NCBI GenBank assembly: GCA_900772495.1
Contig: CAAHEJ010000025.1
Location: forward strand, 1-44,564
DNA length: 44,564 bases
Direction: 5' to 3'
Origin: an uncultured Campylobacter sp.
GTDB taxonomy: Bacteria; Campylobacterota; Campylobacteria; Campylobacterales; Campylobacteraceae
A model generated the notes under the pieces. The model saw only the letters and a list, made by a program, of their open reading frames with translations, did not search any database and was not told where the DNA came from. Shown in pieces: positions 6,330 through 14,503 of this stretch. A program made the position numbers and the translations under genes. Position 1 is the first letter of the stretch; each line of letters begins with the position of its first letter.

Positions 6330-7679
6330 ATGGTCGAACGATACAGCAGGGTTGAAATGTCGTCAAAATGGGATTTGCAAGCTAAATACAAGGCTTGGCT
6401 CAAAGTCGAGCTAGCAGCTGTTAAAGCGTGGAATGAACTAGGTTTAATCAAAAAAGACGATTGCGAAAAAATCCTAAAAAACGCTAAATTTGACATAGGG
6501 CGCATTGACGAGATAGAAAAGACGACAAAGCACGATGTCATAGCATTTCTTACGAGTGTGAGCGAAAATTTAGGCGCAGAGAGTAGGTTTTTGCACTATG
6601 GAATGACTTCAAGCGACTGCATAGACACGGCTGTGGCTTTACAAGTAAGAGATAGCCTTGATTTAATCATCATTGACACGCAAGATTTACTCAAAGCACT
6701 TGAAAAAAGGGCGTTTGAATTCAAAGACACCCTTATGGTTGGGCGTAGCCACGGCATACACGGCGAGCCGATAACCTTTGGGCTAGTGTTAGCGGTTTGG
6801 TTTGATGAGATAAAACACGCTTTAACCTTGCTTACAAACGCAAAAGAGTGTATAAGCTATGGAAAACTCAGCGGTGCGATGGGAAATTTCGCTCACGCTC
6901 CACTTGAATTTGAAGAAAAGGTTTGTAAAAATTTAGGTTTAAAGCCAGCACCCGTGTCAAATCAAATCATTCAGCGCGACAGATACGCCCAGGTCATCTC
7001 AGCCCTTGCCATTTTGGCAGCAAGTTGTGAGAAAATCGCCGTAAATATCAGGCATTTACAACGCACAGAAGTGTATGAGGCGGAGGAATTTTTTTCAAAA
7101 GGACAAAAGGGCAGTTCAGCGATGCCACACAAGCGAAACCCCGTTTTAAGCGAAAATATCACGGGGCTTTGCCGCATAATCCGCTCTTTTGTAACGCCCG
7201 CGCTTGAAAATGTCGCCCTTTGGCACGAGCGCGATATAAGCCATTCAAGTGTGGAGCGTTTTATGCTGCCTGATAGCTTTGTAACGGCTGATTTTATGCT
7301 GGTGCGGCTTACGAACTTAATCGAAAATTTACTTGTTTATCCGCAAAATATGATGAAAAATTTAAATTTAACGGGCGGTTTGGTTTTTTCACAAAGGGTG
7401 CTTTTGGAGCTACCTTTAAAGGGCATAAGCCGCGAAGATGCCTACAAAATCGTGCAGCAAAACGCGATGAAAGTGTGGGAGGATTTGCAAAAAGGCAAAG
7501 CGGGTGTGAATTCAAAGGGAGAAAGCTTGTTTTTGCAAGCCTTGCTTGATGAAAGCGCGCTCAAAGGCAAGCTAACAAGCGATGAGATAAAAGAATGCTT
7601 TGATTACAACTACTATACCAAAAATGTCGCCGCGATTTTTAGGCGCGTTTTTGAAAAGAAAGGAAAAGAGAAAAAATGA
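6330..7679 (+). CDS. purB: Adenylosuccinate lyase
   Basis: Catalyses two fumarate-releasing steps in purine synthesis: SAICAR to AICAR and adenylosuccinate to AMP. The 449-residue protein belongs to the fumarase/aspartase superfamily and has its signature GSSAMPHKRNP at about residue 260-270, a flexible loop carrying the catalytic Ser. It also has the conserved TSSDCIDTA and GRSHGIHGEP segments, the latter with the general-acid His region. AAAAGG lies 8 bases before the ATG. The stop overlaps the nrdA start as ATGA, so the two are translationally coupled in an operon linking purine supply with deoxynucleotide formation. Confidence 0.97.
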   Translation: MVERYSRVEMSSKWDLQAKYKAWLKVELAAVKAWNELGLIKKDDCEKILKNAKFDIGRIDEIEKTTKHDVIAFLTSVSENLGAESRFLHYGMTSSDCIDTAVALQVRDSLDLIIIDTQDLLKALEKRAFEFKDTLMVGRSHGIHGEPITFGLVLAVWFDEIKHALTLLTNAKECISYGKLSGAMGNFAHAPLEFEEKVCKNLGLKPAPVSNQIIQRDRYAQVISALAILAASCEKIAVNIRHLQRTEVYEAEEFFSKGQKGSSAMPHKRNPVLSENITGLCRIIRSFVTPALENVALWHERDISHSSVERFMLPDSFVTADFMLVRLTNLIENLLVYPQNMMKNLNLTGGLVFSQRVLLELPLKGISREDAYKIVQQNAMKVWEDLQKGKAGVNSKGESLFLQALLDESALKGKLTSDEIKECFDYNYYTKNVAAIFRRVFEKKGKEKK

Positions 7680-10045
7680 AGGTTATCAAAAGAAACGGGC
7701 GCACCGAGGAAGTGGATATAAGCAAAATCCGCAAATACACCACAGACGCTGTGGCGGGGCTTAACAATGTCAATGTAAGCGAGCTGGAATTTGACGCGCA
7801 AATTCAGTTTAGAGACGGCATAACCACAGCCGAGATTCAAGACACGCTGATAAAAACAGCTGTGGATAAAATCGATGTGGATAGACCTGACTGGACCTTT
7901 GTGGCGGCACGGCTTTTTTTATACAGCCTGCATAAAAAAGTAAGCAAAACAAACGGCTACAACCATTTGCGCGAGTATTTTGAGCGCGGCGAAAAGGAAG
8001 GGCGCATTTTGCTGGGACTCAAAGAAAAGTATGATTTGGACGACTTAAACGACTACATAAAGCCTGAACGGGATTTGCAATTTACTTATTTGGGCATAAA
8101 AACCCTTTATGATAGGTATCTCATCAAGGACAAAAAGGGCGAGCCGATAGAACTGCCACAGCAAATGTTTATGGGCATAGCTATGTTTTTGGCGCAAAAT
8201 GAATTTAACCCACAAGAATGGGCGAAGAAATTTTATGATTTAATCTCCAAATTTGAAGTAATGCTTGCCACGCCCACGCTTTCAAACGCCCGCACGACAA
8301 GACATCAGCTCTCATCTTGCTACATAGGAAGCACGAGCGATAATATAGAAGGCATTTTTGATTCTTACAAAGAAATGGCTTTGCTTTCTAAATTTGGCGG
8401 TGGCGTGGGCTGGGACTGGTCTAAGGTGCGCGCTATGGGCGGCAGCATTGACGGACATAAAAACGCCGCTGGGGGCATAATACCTTTCTTAAAAATCACC
8501 AACGACATAGCCGTAGCGGTTGACCAGCTTGGCACACGAAAGGGCGCAATCGCCGTTTATATCGAGCCTTGGCATATGGATATAAATGATTTTATCGATT
8601 TGCGTAAGAATTCAGGCGAAGAAAGACGCCGCACGCACGAGCTTTTCCCTGCGCTGTGGATAAATGATTTGTTTATGAAAAGAGTGAAAGAAAACGCTAA
8701 ATGGACGCTTTTTGACCCGCTTGAAACAAGCGATTTGTGCGAGCTTTATGGAGAAGAGTTTGAAAAACGCTACGAAGAGTATGAAAAAGACGACACCATC
8801 AGCAAAGATATAATCGATGCAAAAGAGCTTTGGAAAAAGATTTTGCTGAACTACTTTGAAAGCGGAATGCCCTTTTTGTGCTTTAAAGATACGGCTAATC
8901 GCACCAACCCAAACCCACACGCTGGTATCATAAGAAGCTCAAATTTATGCACGGAAATCTTTCAAAACACCGAGCCAAACTACTATCAAATCAAAGTGAT
9001 TTTTGATGATAAAACAGAGCTGCATTTAGACGAAGAGCAAGAAATCAGTGTCGATGGCGGTATCAGCAAAAAGGCTAAAAAAATCTCAACGCTTGACAGC
9101 ATAAACGGCAAAAAGGTTTATATAGTCGAAAAATTCAAAAATGACGGCAAAACCGCCGTTTGCAACCTAGCAAGCATAAATTTAAGCAAGATAAACACCA
9201 AAGAGGACATCACAAGAGTCGTGCCAACGGCGGTGAGAATGCTTGATAATGTGATTGATTTGAATTTTTACCCGCACATAAAGGTAAAGGATACGAATTT
9301 AAAATCTCGCAGCATAGGACTTGGGGTAATGGGCGAAGCGCAAATGCTCGCGCAAAGGCAAATTCAATGGGGCAGCGAAGAGCATTTGCACACTATCGAC
9401 AGGATAATGGAGTATATAAGCTATGAGTGCATACAGGCTAGCTCAAATTTAGCCGTAGAAAAGGGCGCTTATGCGGACTTTAAAGGCTCAAATTGGAGCA
9501 AGGGGATTTTTCCTATCGATGTGGCAAATGACAAGGCAAAGGCGCTGACTTTAAGAGAAGGGCTTTTTGACCAAAGTGATTGTGATTGGGACAAGTTGCG
9601 CGAAAAGGTAAAAAAAGACGGAATGCGAAATGGTTATTTGATGGCTATCGCGCCCACTTCAAGCATCTCCATACTCGTAGGCACAACCCAAACCATAGAG
9701 CCTATCTACAAACGCAAATGGTTCGAGCAGAATTTAAGCGGTATGATACCCGTTGTCGTGCCAAATCTCAGCCTTGATAATTGGCAACACTACACGCCAT
9801 CTTATGAGCTAGACCAAAGAGTGCTTGTAAAGGCTGCTGCGGTGCGCGCTAAATGGATAGACCAAGGACAAAGCCTCAATATCTTTATGTCGCTTGACAA
9901 GGCAAGTGGCGGGTATCTTAACGAGATTTATATGCTTGCGTGGGAGCTTGGCGTGAAATCGACTTATTATTTGCGTAGCGAAAGCCCTGACAGCACAAAG
10001 GTAGATGTGGCGGACAGAAGCATAGAATGCGAAGGGTGTCAGTGA
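7676..10045 (+). CDS. nrdA: Ribonucleoside-diphosphate reductase alpha chain (class Ia)
   Basis: Reduces ribonucleoside diphosphates to deoxy forms. The 789-residue large subunit has an N-terminal ATP-cone (about 1-90, starting KVIKRNGRTEEVDISKIRKY), which senses dATP. The active-site pair begins at Cys215 (SSCYIG), and the catalytic set Asn423-Cys425-Glu427 lies in NLCTEIF. The C-terminal tail ends CEGCQ (Cys785 and Cys788), which shuttles electrons from thioredoxin or glutaredoxin. The beta subunit gene nrdB is not in this window, as in C. jejuni where the two are unlinked. SD AAAGGA precedes the ATG, which overlaps the purB stop. Confidence 0.97.
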   Translation: MKVIKRNGRTEEVDISKIRKYTTDAVAGLNNVNVSELEFDAQIQFRDGITTAEIQDTLIKTAVDKIDVDRPDWTFVAARLFLYSLHKKVSKTNGYNHLREYFERGEKEGRILLGLKEKYDLDDLNDYIKPERDLQFTYLGIKTLYDRYLIKDKKGEPIELPQQMFMGIAMFLAQNEFNPQEWAKKFYDLISKFEVMLATPTLSNARTTRHQLSSCYIGSTSDNIEGIFDSYKEMALLSKFGGGVGWDWSKVRAMGGSIDGHKNAAGGIIPFLKITNDIAVAVDQLGTRKGAIAVYIEPWHMDINDFIDLRKNSGEERRRTHELFPALWINDLFMKRVKENAKWTLFDPLETSDLCELYGEEFEKRYEEYEKDDTISKDIIDAKELWKKILLNYFESGMPFLCFKDTANRTNPNPHAGIIRSSNLCTEIFQNTEPNYYQIKVIFDDKTELHLDEEQEISVDGGISKKAKKISTLDSINGKKVYIVEKFKNDGKTAVCNLASINLSKINTKEDITRVVPTAVRMLDNVIDLNFYPHIKVKDTNLKSRSIGLGVMGEAQMLAQRQIQWGSEEHLHTIDRIMEYISYECIQASSNLAVEKGAYADFKGSNWSKGIFPIDVANDKAKALTLREGLFDQSDCDWDKLREKVKKDGMRNGYLMAIAPTSSISILVGTTQTIEPIYKRKWFEQNLSGMIPVVVPNLSLDNWQHYTPSYELDQRVLVKAAAVRAKWIDQGQSLNIFMSLDKASGGYLNEIYMLAWELGVKSTYYLRSESPDSTKVDVADRSIECEGCQ

Positions 10046-10168
10046 AATTTGTTTGTTTGCAATGATGGGTAAAATACGAAAATCAATACCTTTTAAAAAG
10101 AGATGATTAAATTTTTTACGGACTATCGCAAATTCATCAATTTAAATTTTTCAGCGATAGCAAATTTA

Positions 10169-10184
10169 TGTTTCATATGAAACA
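10169..10184. promoter_or_regulatory. parS-like 16-bp palindrome, site 2
   Basis: Exact second copy of TGTTTCATATGAAACA, in the spacer between the converging nrdA and DUF3781 genes. A placement between gene ends is unusual for a transcriptional operator and fits a chromosome-binding site better. Confidence 0.5.
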
Positions 10185-10187
10185 AAT

Positions 10188-10493
10188 TCATTTTACAAAA
10201 CGAGCCGTGATGATGGTGTAGCTTGAATAATTTATCGTCAGCCTTATGTCGTCAATTTCGCAATAATAATTTTTGCCCCATTTGCAACAACGACATTTTT
10301 TATCCGTGATTTTACTTTTGCAATATGCGTTTATCGCGTTTATGCTGCTCGTGTCGAGTTGTAAATTTCTCTGTATGCGCTCTGCTCCCTTTGGAGTGGT
10401 ATGGATTTTATCGATATGAGCGAGCAAATTTGCCATCGCATTTACTGAATGTGCAAGCTCTTGCGGAATTTTACGCGTGTTGAATTCACTCAT
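10188..10493 (-). CDS. DUF3781 family protein
   Basis: Small 101-residue protein. The central HTTPKGAERIQRNLQLD (from about residue 31) and the ending TINYSSYTIITAR match what I recall of the DUF3781 family, whose function is unknown. Between them is a Cys-rich stretch with KKCRCCKWGKNYYC, four Cys within about 12 residues, suggestive of metal binding but unproven. Its ATG overlaps the stop of the 32-residue membrane protein (ATGA). That gene in turn overlaps rlmN, so all three are probably translated from one message. The assignment rests on remembered family motifs, and the function should be considered unknown. Confidence 0.65.
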   Translation of the reverse strand: MSEFNTRKIPQELAHSVNAMANLLAHIDKIHTTPKGAERIQRNLQLDTSSINAINAYCKSKITDKKCRCCKWGKNYYCEIDDIRLTINYSSYTIITARFVK

Positions 10494-10588
10494 TTTTTCT
10501 CATTTTTCAGCACGAAAATAATCCCCACAAGCCCGATAATCACCACGCCCACGATGAAAATCAACTCGCCTATGTCTAAAATCGTCAT
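10490..10588 (-). CDS. 32-residue single-span membrane protein
   Basis: The frame gives MTILDIGELIFIVGVVIIGL followed by VGIIFVLKNEKK. It is one hydrophobic helix of about 20 residues with a short acidic N-terminus and a Lys-rich C-terminus, consistent with an inner-membrane micropeptide whose C-terminus faces the cytoplasm. Its ATG overlaps the rlmN stop (ATGA) and its stop overlaps the DUF3781 start (ATGA), so both ends are fixed by coupling. C. jejuni, as I recall, also has a small hydrophobic protein gene after rlmN (Cj1714 after Cj1713), which supports a real conserved gene. The function is unknown. Confidence 0.75.
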   Translation of the reverse strand: MTILDIGELIFIVGVVIIGLVGIIFVLKNEKK

Positions 10589-11997
10589 TTTTGTGTCCTT
10601 TCTTTGAGTTGTCCGCACGCCGCGCTTATGTCAAGCCCCTTGCTTTGCCGAACCGTGCAGGTGATACCCTTTGCGCTCAAAATGTCTTGGAATTTCACCG
10701 CATCTTCTACGCTCGGGCGGCGATATGTGCTGCCTTCGTGCGGGTTGAAAAGGATTAAATTCACCTTTGCTTTTATGCCATTTAGCAGGCGCACCAGCTC
10801 TTTGGCGTGCTGTGCGCTGTCATTTACGCCCGCTATCAGCAGGTATTCAAACATTATCTTTTTACGCTGATTTATGGGAAAGCCCCGCACAGCGTCCATA
10901 ACCGCGGCGATATTGTAAGCCTTGTTTATCGGCATCAACCTGTCTCGCAGCTCGTCATCAACAGCGTGCAGTGAAATCGCCAAAAGCACGCCCAAATTCA
11001 TCTCGCCAAGCTCTTTGATTTGCTTTGCAAGCCCGCTTGTGCTTATGGTTTGACGGCGCGGACTTATCGAAAGGGCATTGTTATCGCCCAAAATTCGCAC
11101 AGCGTGGCTTACATTTGTGAGATTATCCAAAGGTTCGCCCATACCCATATACACGACATTTACGCGGTGTGCGTAAGGGATTTTTTGCTGCTTTTTTATC
11201 CACAAAATCTGCCCGACTATCTCGCCCGCACTCAAATTTCGCTTCAATCCGCCCTTTGCGGTAAGGCAAAAAGAACAACCGCTTTTGCAACCAACCTGAG
11301 ATGAAACGCAAATCGTGTATCGCGGCGACTTGACGCGTTTGCCGTTTTCATCAAGGACTTCTTCTTTCATCGGTAAAAGGACGGACTCTATCAGCAAGCC
11401 GTCATTTAGGCGAAAAAGGTATTTGATACTTTTGTCCTTGCTTTGCTCGAATTTCACGCATTGCAAGGGCGAAAAGTGAAATTTCTGGCTCAACTCCGCA
11501 CGCATTTCTTTTGACAAAGACGACATTTGCGAAAAATCATCGGCATATTTTTGGTAAATCCACTCAAAAATTTGTTTCACGCGAAACATAGGCGAGATGA
11601 TTTTGGCAAGCTCATCGCTAGTAAAATCAAGCAAATTCAGCTTTTGAGTGGAATTTAAAGAGTTTAAAAATGGCGTTGAAACGGCACTTTGTCCTTTTGA
11701 ATTCAGCTCATTTGAATTTAGGCTTTGTGAATTTGTTAAATTTTGCTTTTGTGTTTTTGGCGTTTTTTGGCTTGTGAAATTTGCGTGTGAATTTGTTTTT
11801 GAAATTTGTGAATTTGCTTTTAAATTTTCTTTTAAATTTGTTTTTGCTGTCCTTTGGAATTTTTGAGCCTTTGAATTTTGCCCTTGTAAATTTGTGGAAT
11901 TTGAGTTTTTTTCATCTAAATTTAAATCAGCCTTTTTTACCCTTGTCGCTTTTTTGCCTAAATTTTCTTTTGATTTTTTTGTCATTTTTTCGCTCAC
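10585..11997 (-). CDS. rlmN: 23S rRNA/tRNA adenine-C2 methyltransferase RlmN with a long low-complexity N-terminal extension
   Basis: Radical SAM enzyme that methylates C2 of A2503 in 23S rRNA and A37 in some tRNAs. The Fe-S motif CKSGCSFC, the methyl-carrying Cys region ICVSSQ and AACGQL near the C-terminus (the second catalytic Cys) are intact. The core begins at about residue 118 (LNLLDFTSDELAKI). Before it lies a 117-residue Lys/Asn/Ser/Gln-rich extension absent from typical RlmN proteins of about 350 residues. The frame starts at a GTG (11997) or an ATG four codons later, both with weak SD sequences. An internal TTG close to the core (LLDF) is another possible start without an SD. The open frame through 350 bases of repetitive DNA favours real translation but does not prove it. 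Confidence 0.9.
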   Translation of the reverse strand: MSEKMTKKSKENLGKKATRVKKADLNLDEKNSNSTNLQGQNSKAQKFQRTAKTNLKENLKANSQISKTNSHANFTSQKTPKTQKQNLTNSQSLNSNELNSKGQSAVSTPFLNSLNSTQKLNLLDFTSDELAKIISPMFRVKQIFEWIYQKYADDFSQMSSLSKEMRAELSQKFHFSPLQCVKFEQSKDKSIKYLFRLNDGLLIESVLLPMKEEVLDENGKRVKSPRYTICVSSQVGCKSGCSFCLTAKGGLKRNLSAGEIVGQILWIKKQQKIPYAHRVNVVYMGMGEPLDNLTNVSHAVRILGDNNALSISPRRQTISTSGLAKQIKELGEMNLGVLLAISLHAVDDELRDRLMPINKAYNIAAVMDAVRGFPINQRKKIMFEYLLIAGVNDSAQHAKELVRLLNGIKAKVNLILFNPHEGSTYRRPSVEDAVKFQDILSAKGITCTVRQSKGLDISAACGQLKERTQK

Positions 11998-12006
11998 ATT
12001 TTCGCC

Positions 12007-12666
12007 TTAAATCAAATTCTTTTCTTGCAAAAAATGCTCTAAATTTTTCTTCGCCTGAGTGTGATTTTGCAAAAAACTTTGATGAGCGTTTTTGTCGCAA
12101 AAATTTGTCGCGCACAAAAAACAAGTCGCGCTTATGCCAAAGCGTTTAGCAAGGCTCAGCACCGCAAAGCTCTCCATATTTTCAAGCTCCAAGCCCAAAT
12201 CCGCAAACCTTGCCGCCACATTTTCGTCCGTGCAGATATAGTTTGATGAGTTGCATTTTTTTGTTTCATATGAAACATTGAGATTGATTTCACACTCGGC
12301 GGGGCTGTAAAAAGCATTTGTGAGCTTGCTCGCTTCTACATTAAAACAATGCGCGCTTTCATAAATTTCAAGCAGTTTCAAAGGCTTTTGATTTTCGCTT
12401 ACTAGATTTTTTACGCCTAAATTTCCCTTTATCTCGCTCTTTTTGCTTAAATTTAAACTCTCGCCCTTTTGATACAGCCCACAAGTGCCGATGAAAATAA
12501 TTCTATCGGGCTTTTTCGCCCCAGCACCCAAAGCATTAAATTTAAACAAAAGTTCGCAAAGCCCAGCACTTGCTTCAACCAAGCCCACGCCTATACTTTT
12601 AGCAAAGCTAAAATCCTCATTTTTCCCCGCACACACGATGAGCGTTTTCATTCTATCATTTTTCAT
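12007..12666 (-). CDS. Nucleoside phosphorylase-like protein
   Basis: A 219-residue protein with features of the purine nucleoside phosphorylase/nucleosidase (PNP/UDP) fold: a glycine-containing strand end FIGTCGLY at about 60, and LENMESFAV near 160, matching the family's Met-Glu ribose-binding motif. The opening MKTLIVCAGKNE may be the true start at 12651; neither start has a clear SD. As I recall, C. jejuni has a related gene next to rlmN (Cj1712-Cj1713), so the pair looks conserved. The substrate is not evident. It is distinct from the MTAN/MqnB enzyme of the futalosine pathway, although distant similarity is possible. A parS-like palindrome lies inside the coding region at 12262-12277. 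Confidence 0.7.
   Translation of the reverse strand: MKNDRMKTLIVCAGKNEDFSFAKSIGVGLVEASAGLCELLFKFNALGAGAKKPDRIIFIGTCGLYQKGESLNLSKKSEIKGNLGVKNLVSENQKPLKLLEIYESAHCFNVEASKLTNAFYSPAECEINLNVSYETKKCNSSNYICTDENVAARFADLGLELENMESFAVLSLAKRFGISATCFLCATNFCDKNAHQSFLQNHTQAKKNLEHFLQEKNLI
12262..12277. promoter_or_regulatory. parS-like 16-bp palindrome, site 3 (inside a coding region)
   Basis: Third exact copy of TGTTTCATATGAAACA, within the phosphorylase-like gene where it encodes VSYET. Known parS sites frequently lie inside genes, whereas promoters and operators rarely do. Confidence 0.5.
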
Positions 12667-12686
12667 AGCATAAATTTCTCAAATTC

Positions 12687-13988
12687 TCACAAAAGTATCG
12701 TTATCACACTTCCTAAAATCAACAAAGGCAAGTTGTAAAAAATAAAAGTCGGTATGCAAGTGTCTCTTATGTGGTCGTGCTGTTTGTCTGCATTGAGTCC
12801 TGCACTCACACCCAAAGTCGTTTCGCTTGCCACGCTTCCAGCATCTCCCAAAGCCCCAGCTATGCCGATGATGAAAATTATCGCCGCGTTTGAAAAGCCA
12901 AGCGAAAGGCATAGAGGACAAAACAAAGCCGCGATTATCGGTATAGTCCCAAAAGAAGTGCCTATACCCATAGTGATGACAAGCCCAACAAAGAGCATAG
13001 CAAAGACAGCTACAAGTGCATTTTCTTGTATAAAAGGCATAAGTGTTAGCACAAAGCTATCTATGCCTCCGCTTGCTTTTAGCACCTCAGCATAACCGCT
13101 TGCAACTATCATTATAAAGGCTATGTAGCCCATAAGTTTCAAGCCATCATCAAAGACATCGTCTATCTTTTTATACTCCACTCCACCCAAAATCACCATA
13201 GTTACAAAGCCCAAAAGCCCAGCTAATGGCAAATTTGAAGTGTAAAGTTGTAAAGCGAGTGTCAGCACAAGCCCGATGAGAACGCCCCATTCTTTTCGAC
13301 TCATCTTTAAATTCTCAAAGTTTATTTTCTTAATCTCAGCCTCTTTGTATTCGCGCGGTTTAGCATAAAAGACAAATACTGACAGCACAAGCCCAACAAG
13401 CATACAAATCACCGCCAAGCTCATCGTTGCAGTAACTTCGCCAAGCTCGACAATGACACCATTTTCGGCGAGGCTATCTTTGATAATCGTTTGGAAAATC
13501 AGCCCAAAGCCCAAAGGCAGCACCATATAAGGCGTGGTAAGCCCAAAGGTAAGCGCACAAGCTACGGCGCGGCGGTCGATTTTTAGGCGATTAAACAGCA
13601 CAAGCAAGGGTGGGATTAAGATAGGGATAAAGGCGATATGAATGGGAACAAGGTTTTGCGAAAAGCACGAAATGAGTGCAAGGCTTAAAAGTAGCACAAA
13701 TTTGCGTTGTGAAAGGGCTTTGGAGACGATTTTGATGAGATATGCCGTTAAATTCGTGCGTGAAATCGCCGCCGCAACGGCTCCTAGCAAGATATAGCTA
13801 AGAGCTGTTTTGAGATTACCTTGCATACCTTTGATGAGCGTATCCATAGTGTCAAGCATAGAGTTGCCAGACAGCACTCCTGCCACAAGCGCGGACACAA
13901 GTATGCTTAAAAGCACATTGAAACGAAACAAACACAACGCAGTCATCATCACAACGCTGATTAGCACGGGGTTTGACAAAATCATCAC
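12687..13988 (-). CDS. Na+/H+ antiporter family membrane protein (YuiF/NhaC-like)
   Basis: A 433-residue integral membrane protein with about 10-12 hydrophobic segments. The conserved stretches GIGTSFGTIPIIAALFCPLC and GALGDAGSVASETTLGVSAG, followed by a cytoplasmic DKQHDHIRDTCIPTF segment, are those of the Na+/H+ antiporter family that includes Bacillus YuiF. It probably exchanges cations or small organic acids for protons across the inner membrane; the substrate cannot be inferred. It ends 21 bases before the phosphorylase-like gene and runs in the same direction, so cotranscription into the rlmN group is likely. A TACAAT -10-like box lies near 14080 on the minus strand. Confidence 0.8.
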   Translation of the reverse strand: MMILSNPVLISVVMMTALCLFRFNVLLSILVSALVAGVLSGNSMLDTMDTLIKGMQGNLKTALSYILLGAVAAAISRTNLTAYLIKIVSKALSQRKFVLLLSLALISCFSQNLVPIHIAFIPILIPPLLVLFNRLKIDRRAVACALTFGLTTPYMVLPLGFGLIFQTIIKDSLAENGVIVELGEVTATMSLAVICMLVGLVLSVFVFYAKPREYKEAEIKKINFENLKMSRKEWGVLIGLVLTLALQLYTSNLPLAGLLGFVTMVILGGVEYKKIDDVFDDGLKLMGYIAFIMIVASGYAEVLKASGGIDSFVLTLMPFIQENALVAVFAMLFVGLVITMGIGTSFGTIPIIAALFCPLCLSLGFSNAAIIFIIGIAGALGDAGSVASETTLGVSAGLNADKQHDHIRDTCIPTFIFYNLPLLILGSVITILL

Positions 13989-14239
13989 AAATCCTTAACG
14001 CCAAAATTTAGCTCGGCTTAAATTTTAATTTGGCTTTTTTTAATCCAAAATGTTATTGTAGAAAATTATGCTTGAAAAAATAATAAATTTAGCGATAAAT
14101 TTAGAAAAAAATTTGTTTTTTTAAATTTTGAGCTAAAATTTTGCATAAATTTTTGCAAAAGTTAAATTTGTGATGAAAAATTTAATAAAAATAGTGCAAT
14201 GAAACCGACAAAAATTTGCCAGCCACTTTTTGGGGAAGC

Positions 14240-14285
14240 GGCGTGGCAATAGATTGAAGGTTTTACCAAGCCTAAAAGCAATCTT
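14240..14285. repeat. Dispersed repeat with GGCGTGGCAA and AAAAGCAATCTT, copy 2
   Basis: GGCGTGGCAA at 14240-14249 and AAAAGCAATCTT at 14274-14285 match the copy at 3301-3332 with a longer, different middle. It sits in the 515-base gap 13989-14503. That gap also holds the antiporter leader, AT-rich DNA and a small-RNA candidate (14345-14457), with no convincing protein gene. Confidence 0.4.
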
Positions 14286-14332
14286 AATCGCAAAACTACC
14301 TTAATAGACTTGCGAAAAGGATTTTTACACAT

Positions 14333-14338
14333 TATACT
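14333..14338 (+). promoter_or_regulatory. Candidate promoter for the small RNA
   Basis: TATACT preceded by the T-rich stretch GGATTTTTACACAT. The expected start point is about 14345. The support is its position ahead of a folded region that ends in an intrinsic terminator. Confidence 0.4.
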
Positions 14339-14344
14339 CGGTGT

Positions 14345-14457
14345 TAAATTTGTGTGCAATTTGCATATACCTAAATGCACTTTTTGCACGCTCGTTTTAA
14401 TGCAAGCAAATTTCATACCAATTTTATATATATCGCTTAATTTTTAAGCATTTTTTT
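14345..14457 (+). ncRNA. Candidate small RNA of about 113 nt
   Basis: A plausible -10 box precedes this stretch and a textbook terminator ends it, with no open reading frame of note. Near its 5' end is a nested hairpin: GTGCAA (14354-14359) pairs with TTGCAC (14384-14389), and inside it TGCAT (14362-14366) pairs with ATGCA (14375-14379). The nearest genes on both sides are on the minus strand, so nothing else on the plus strand explains the terminator. No known RNA family is recognised. Expression is inferred only. Confidence 0.35.
14435..14457 (+). terminator. Intrinsic terminator on the plus strand
   Basis: GCTTAA-TTT-TTAAGC stem (14435-14449) followed by A and seven T. The orientation is plus, yet no annotated plus-strand gene lies upstream within several kilobases, which is the main support for the small-RNA candidate. 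Confidence 0.6.
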
Positions 14458-14503
14458 GATAAAATAGCGTTAAAAGCTCATTATCGCCACATTAAAAGCC
14501 TTT

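Noticed and set aside
11573..11588. TGTTTCACGCGAAACA as a fourth parS site
   Set aside because: One mismatch breaks the symmetry, and the bases encode the conserved RlmN motif MFRVKQ, so coding constraint explains them. Noted only in the parS finding.
11781..12149. Long plus-strand and alternative minus-strand frames over the rlmN extension
   Set aside because: Phe/Leu-rich products of AT-rich low-complexity DNA; shadows of rlmN and the phosphorylase-like gene.
14162..14416. Open frame of 84 residues on the minus strand in the antiporter-thyX gap
   Set aside because: It spans a dispersed repeat and the opposite-strand RNA candidate, its composition is unlike the neighbouring proteins, and no recognisable domain or SD supports it.
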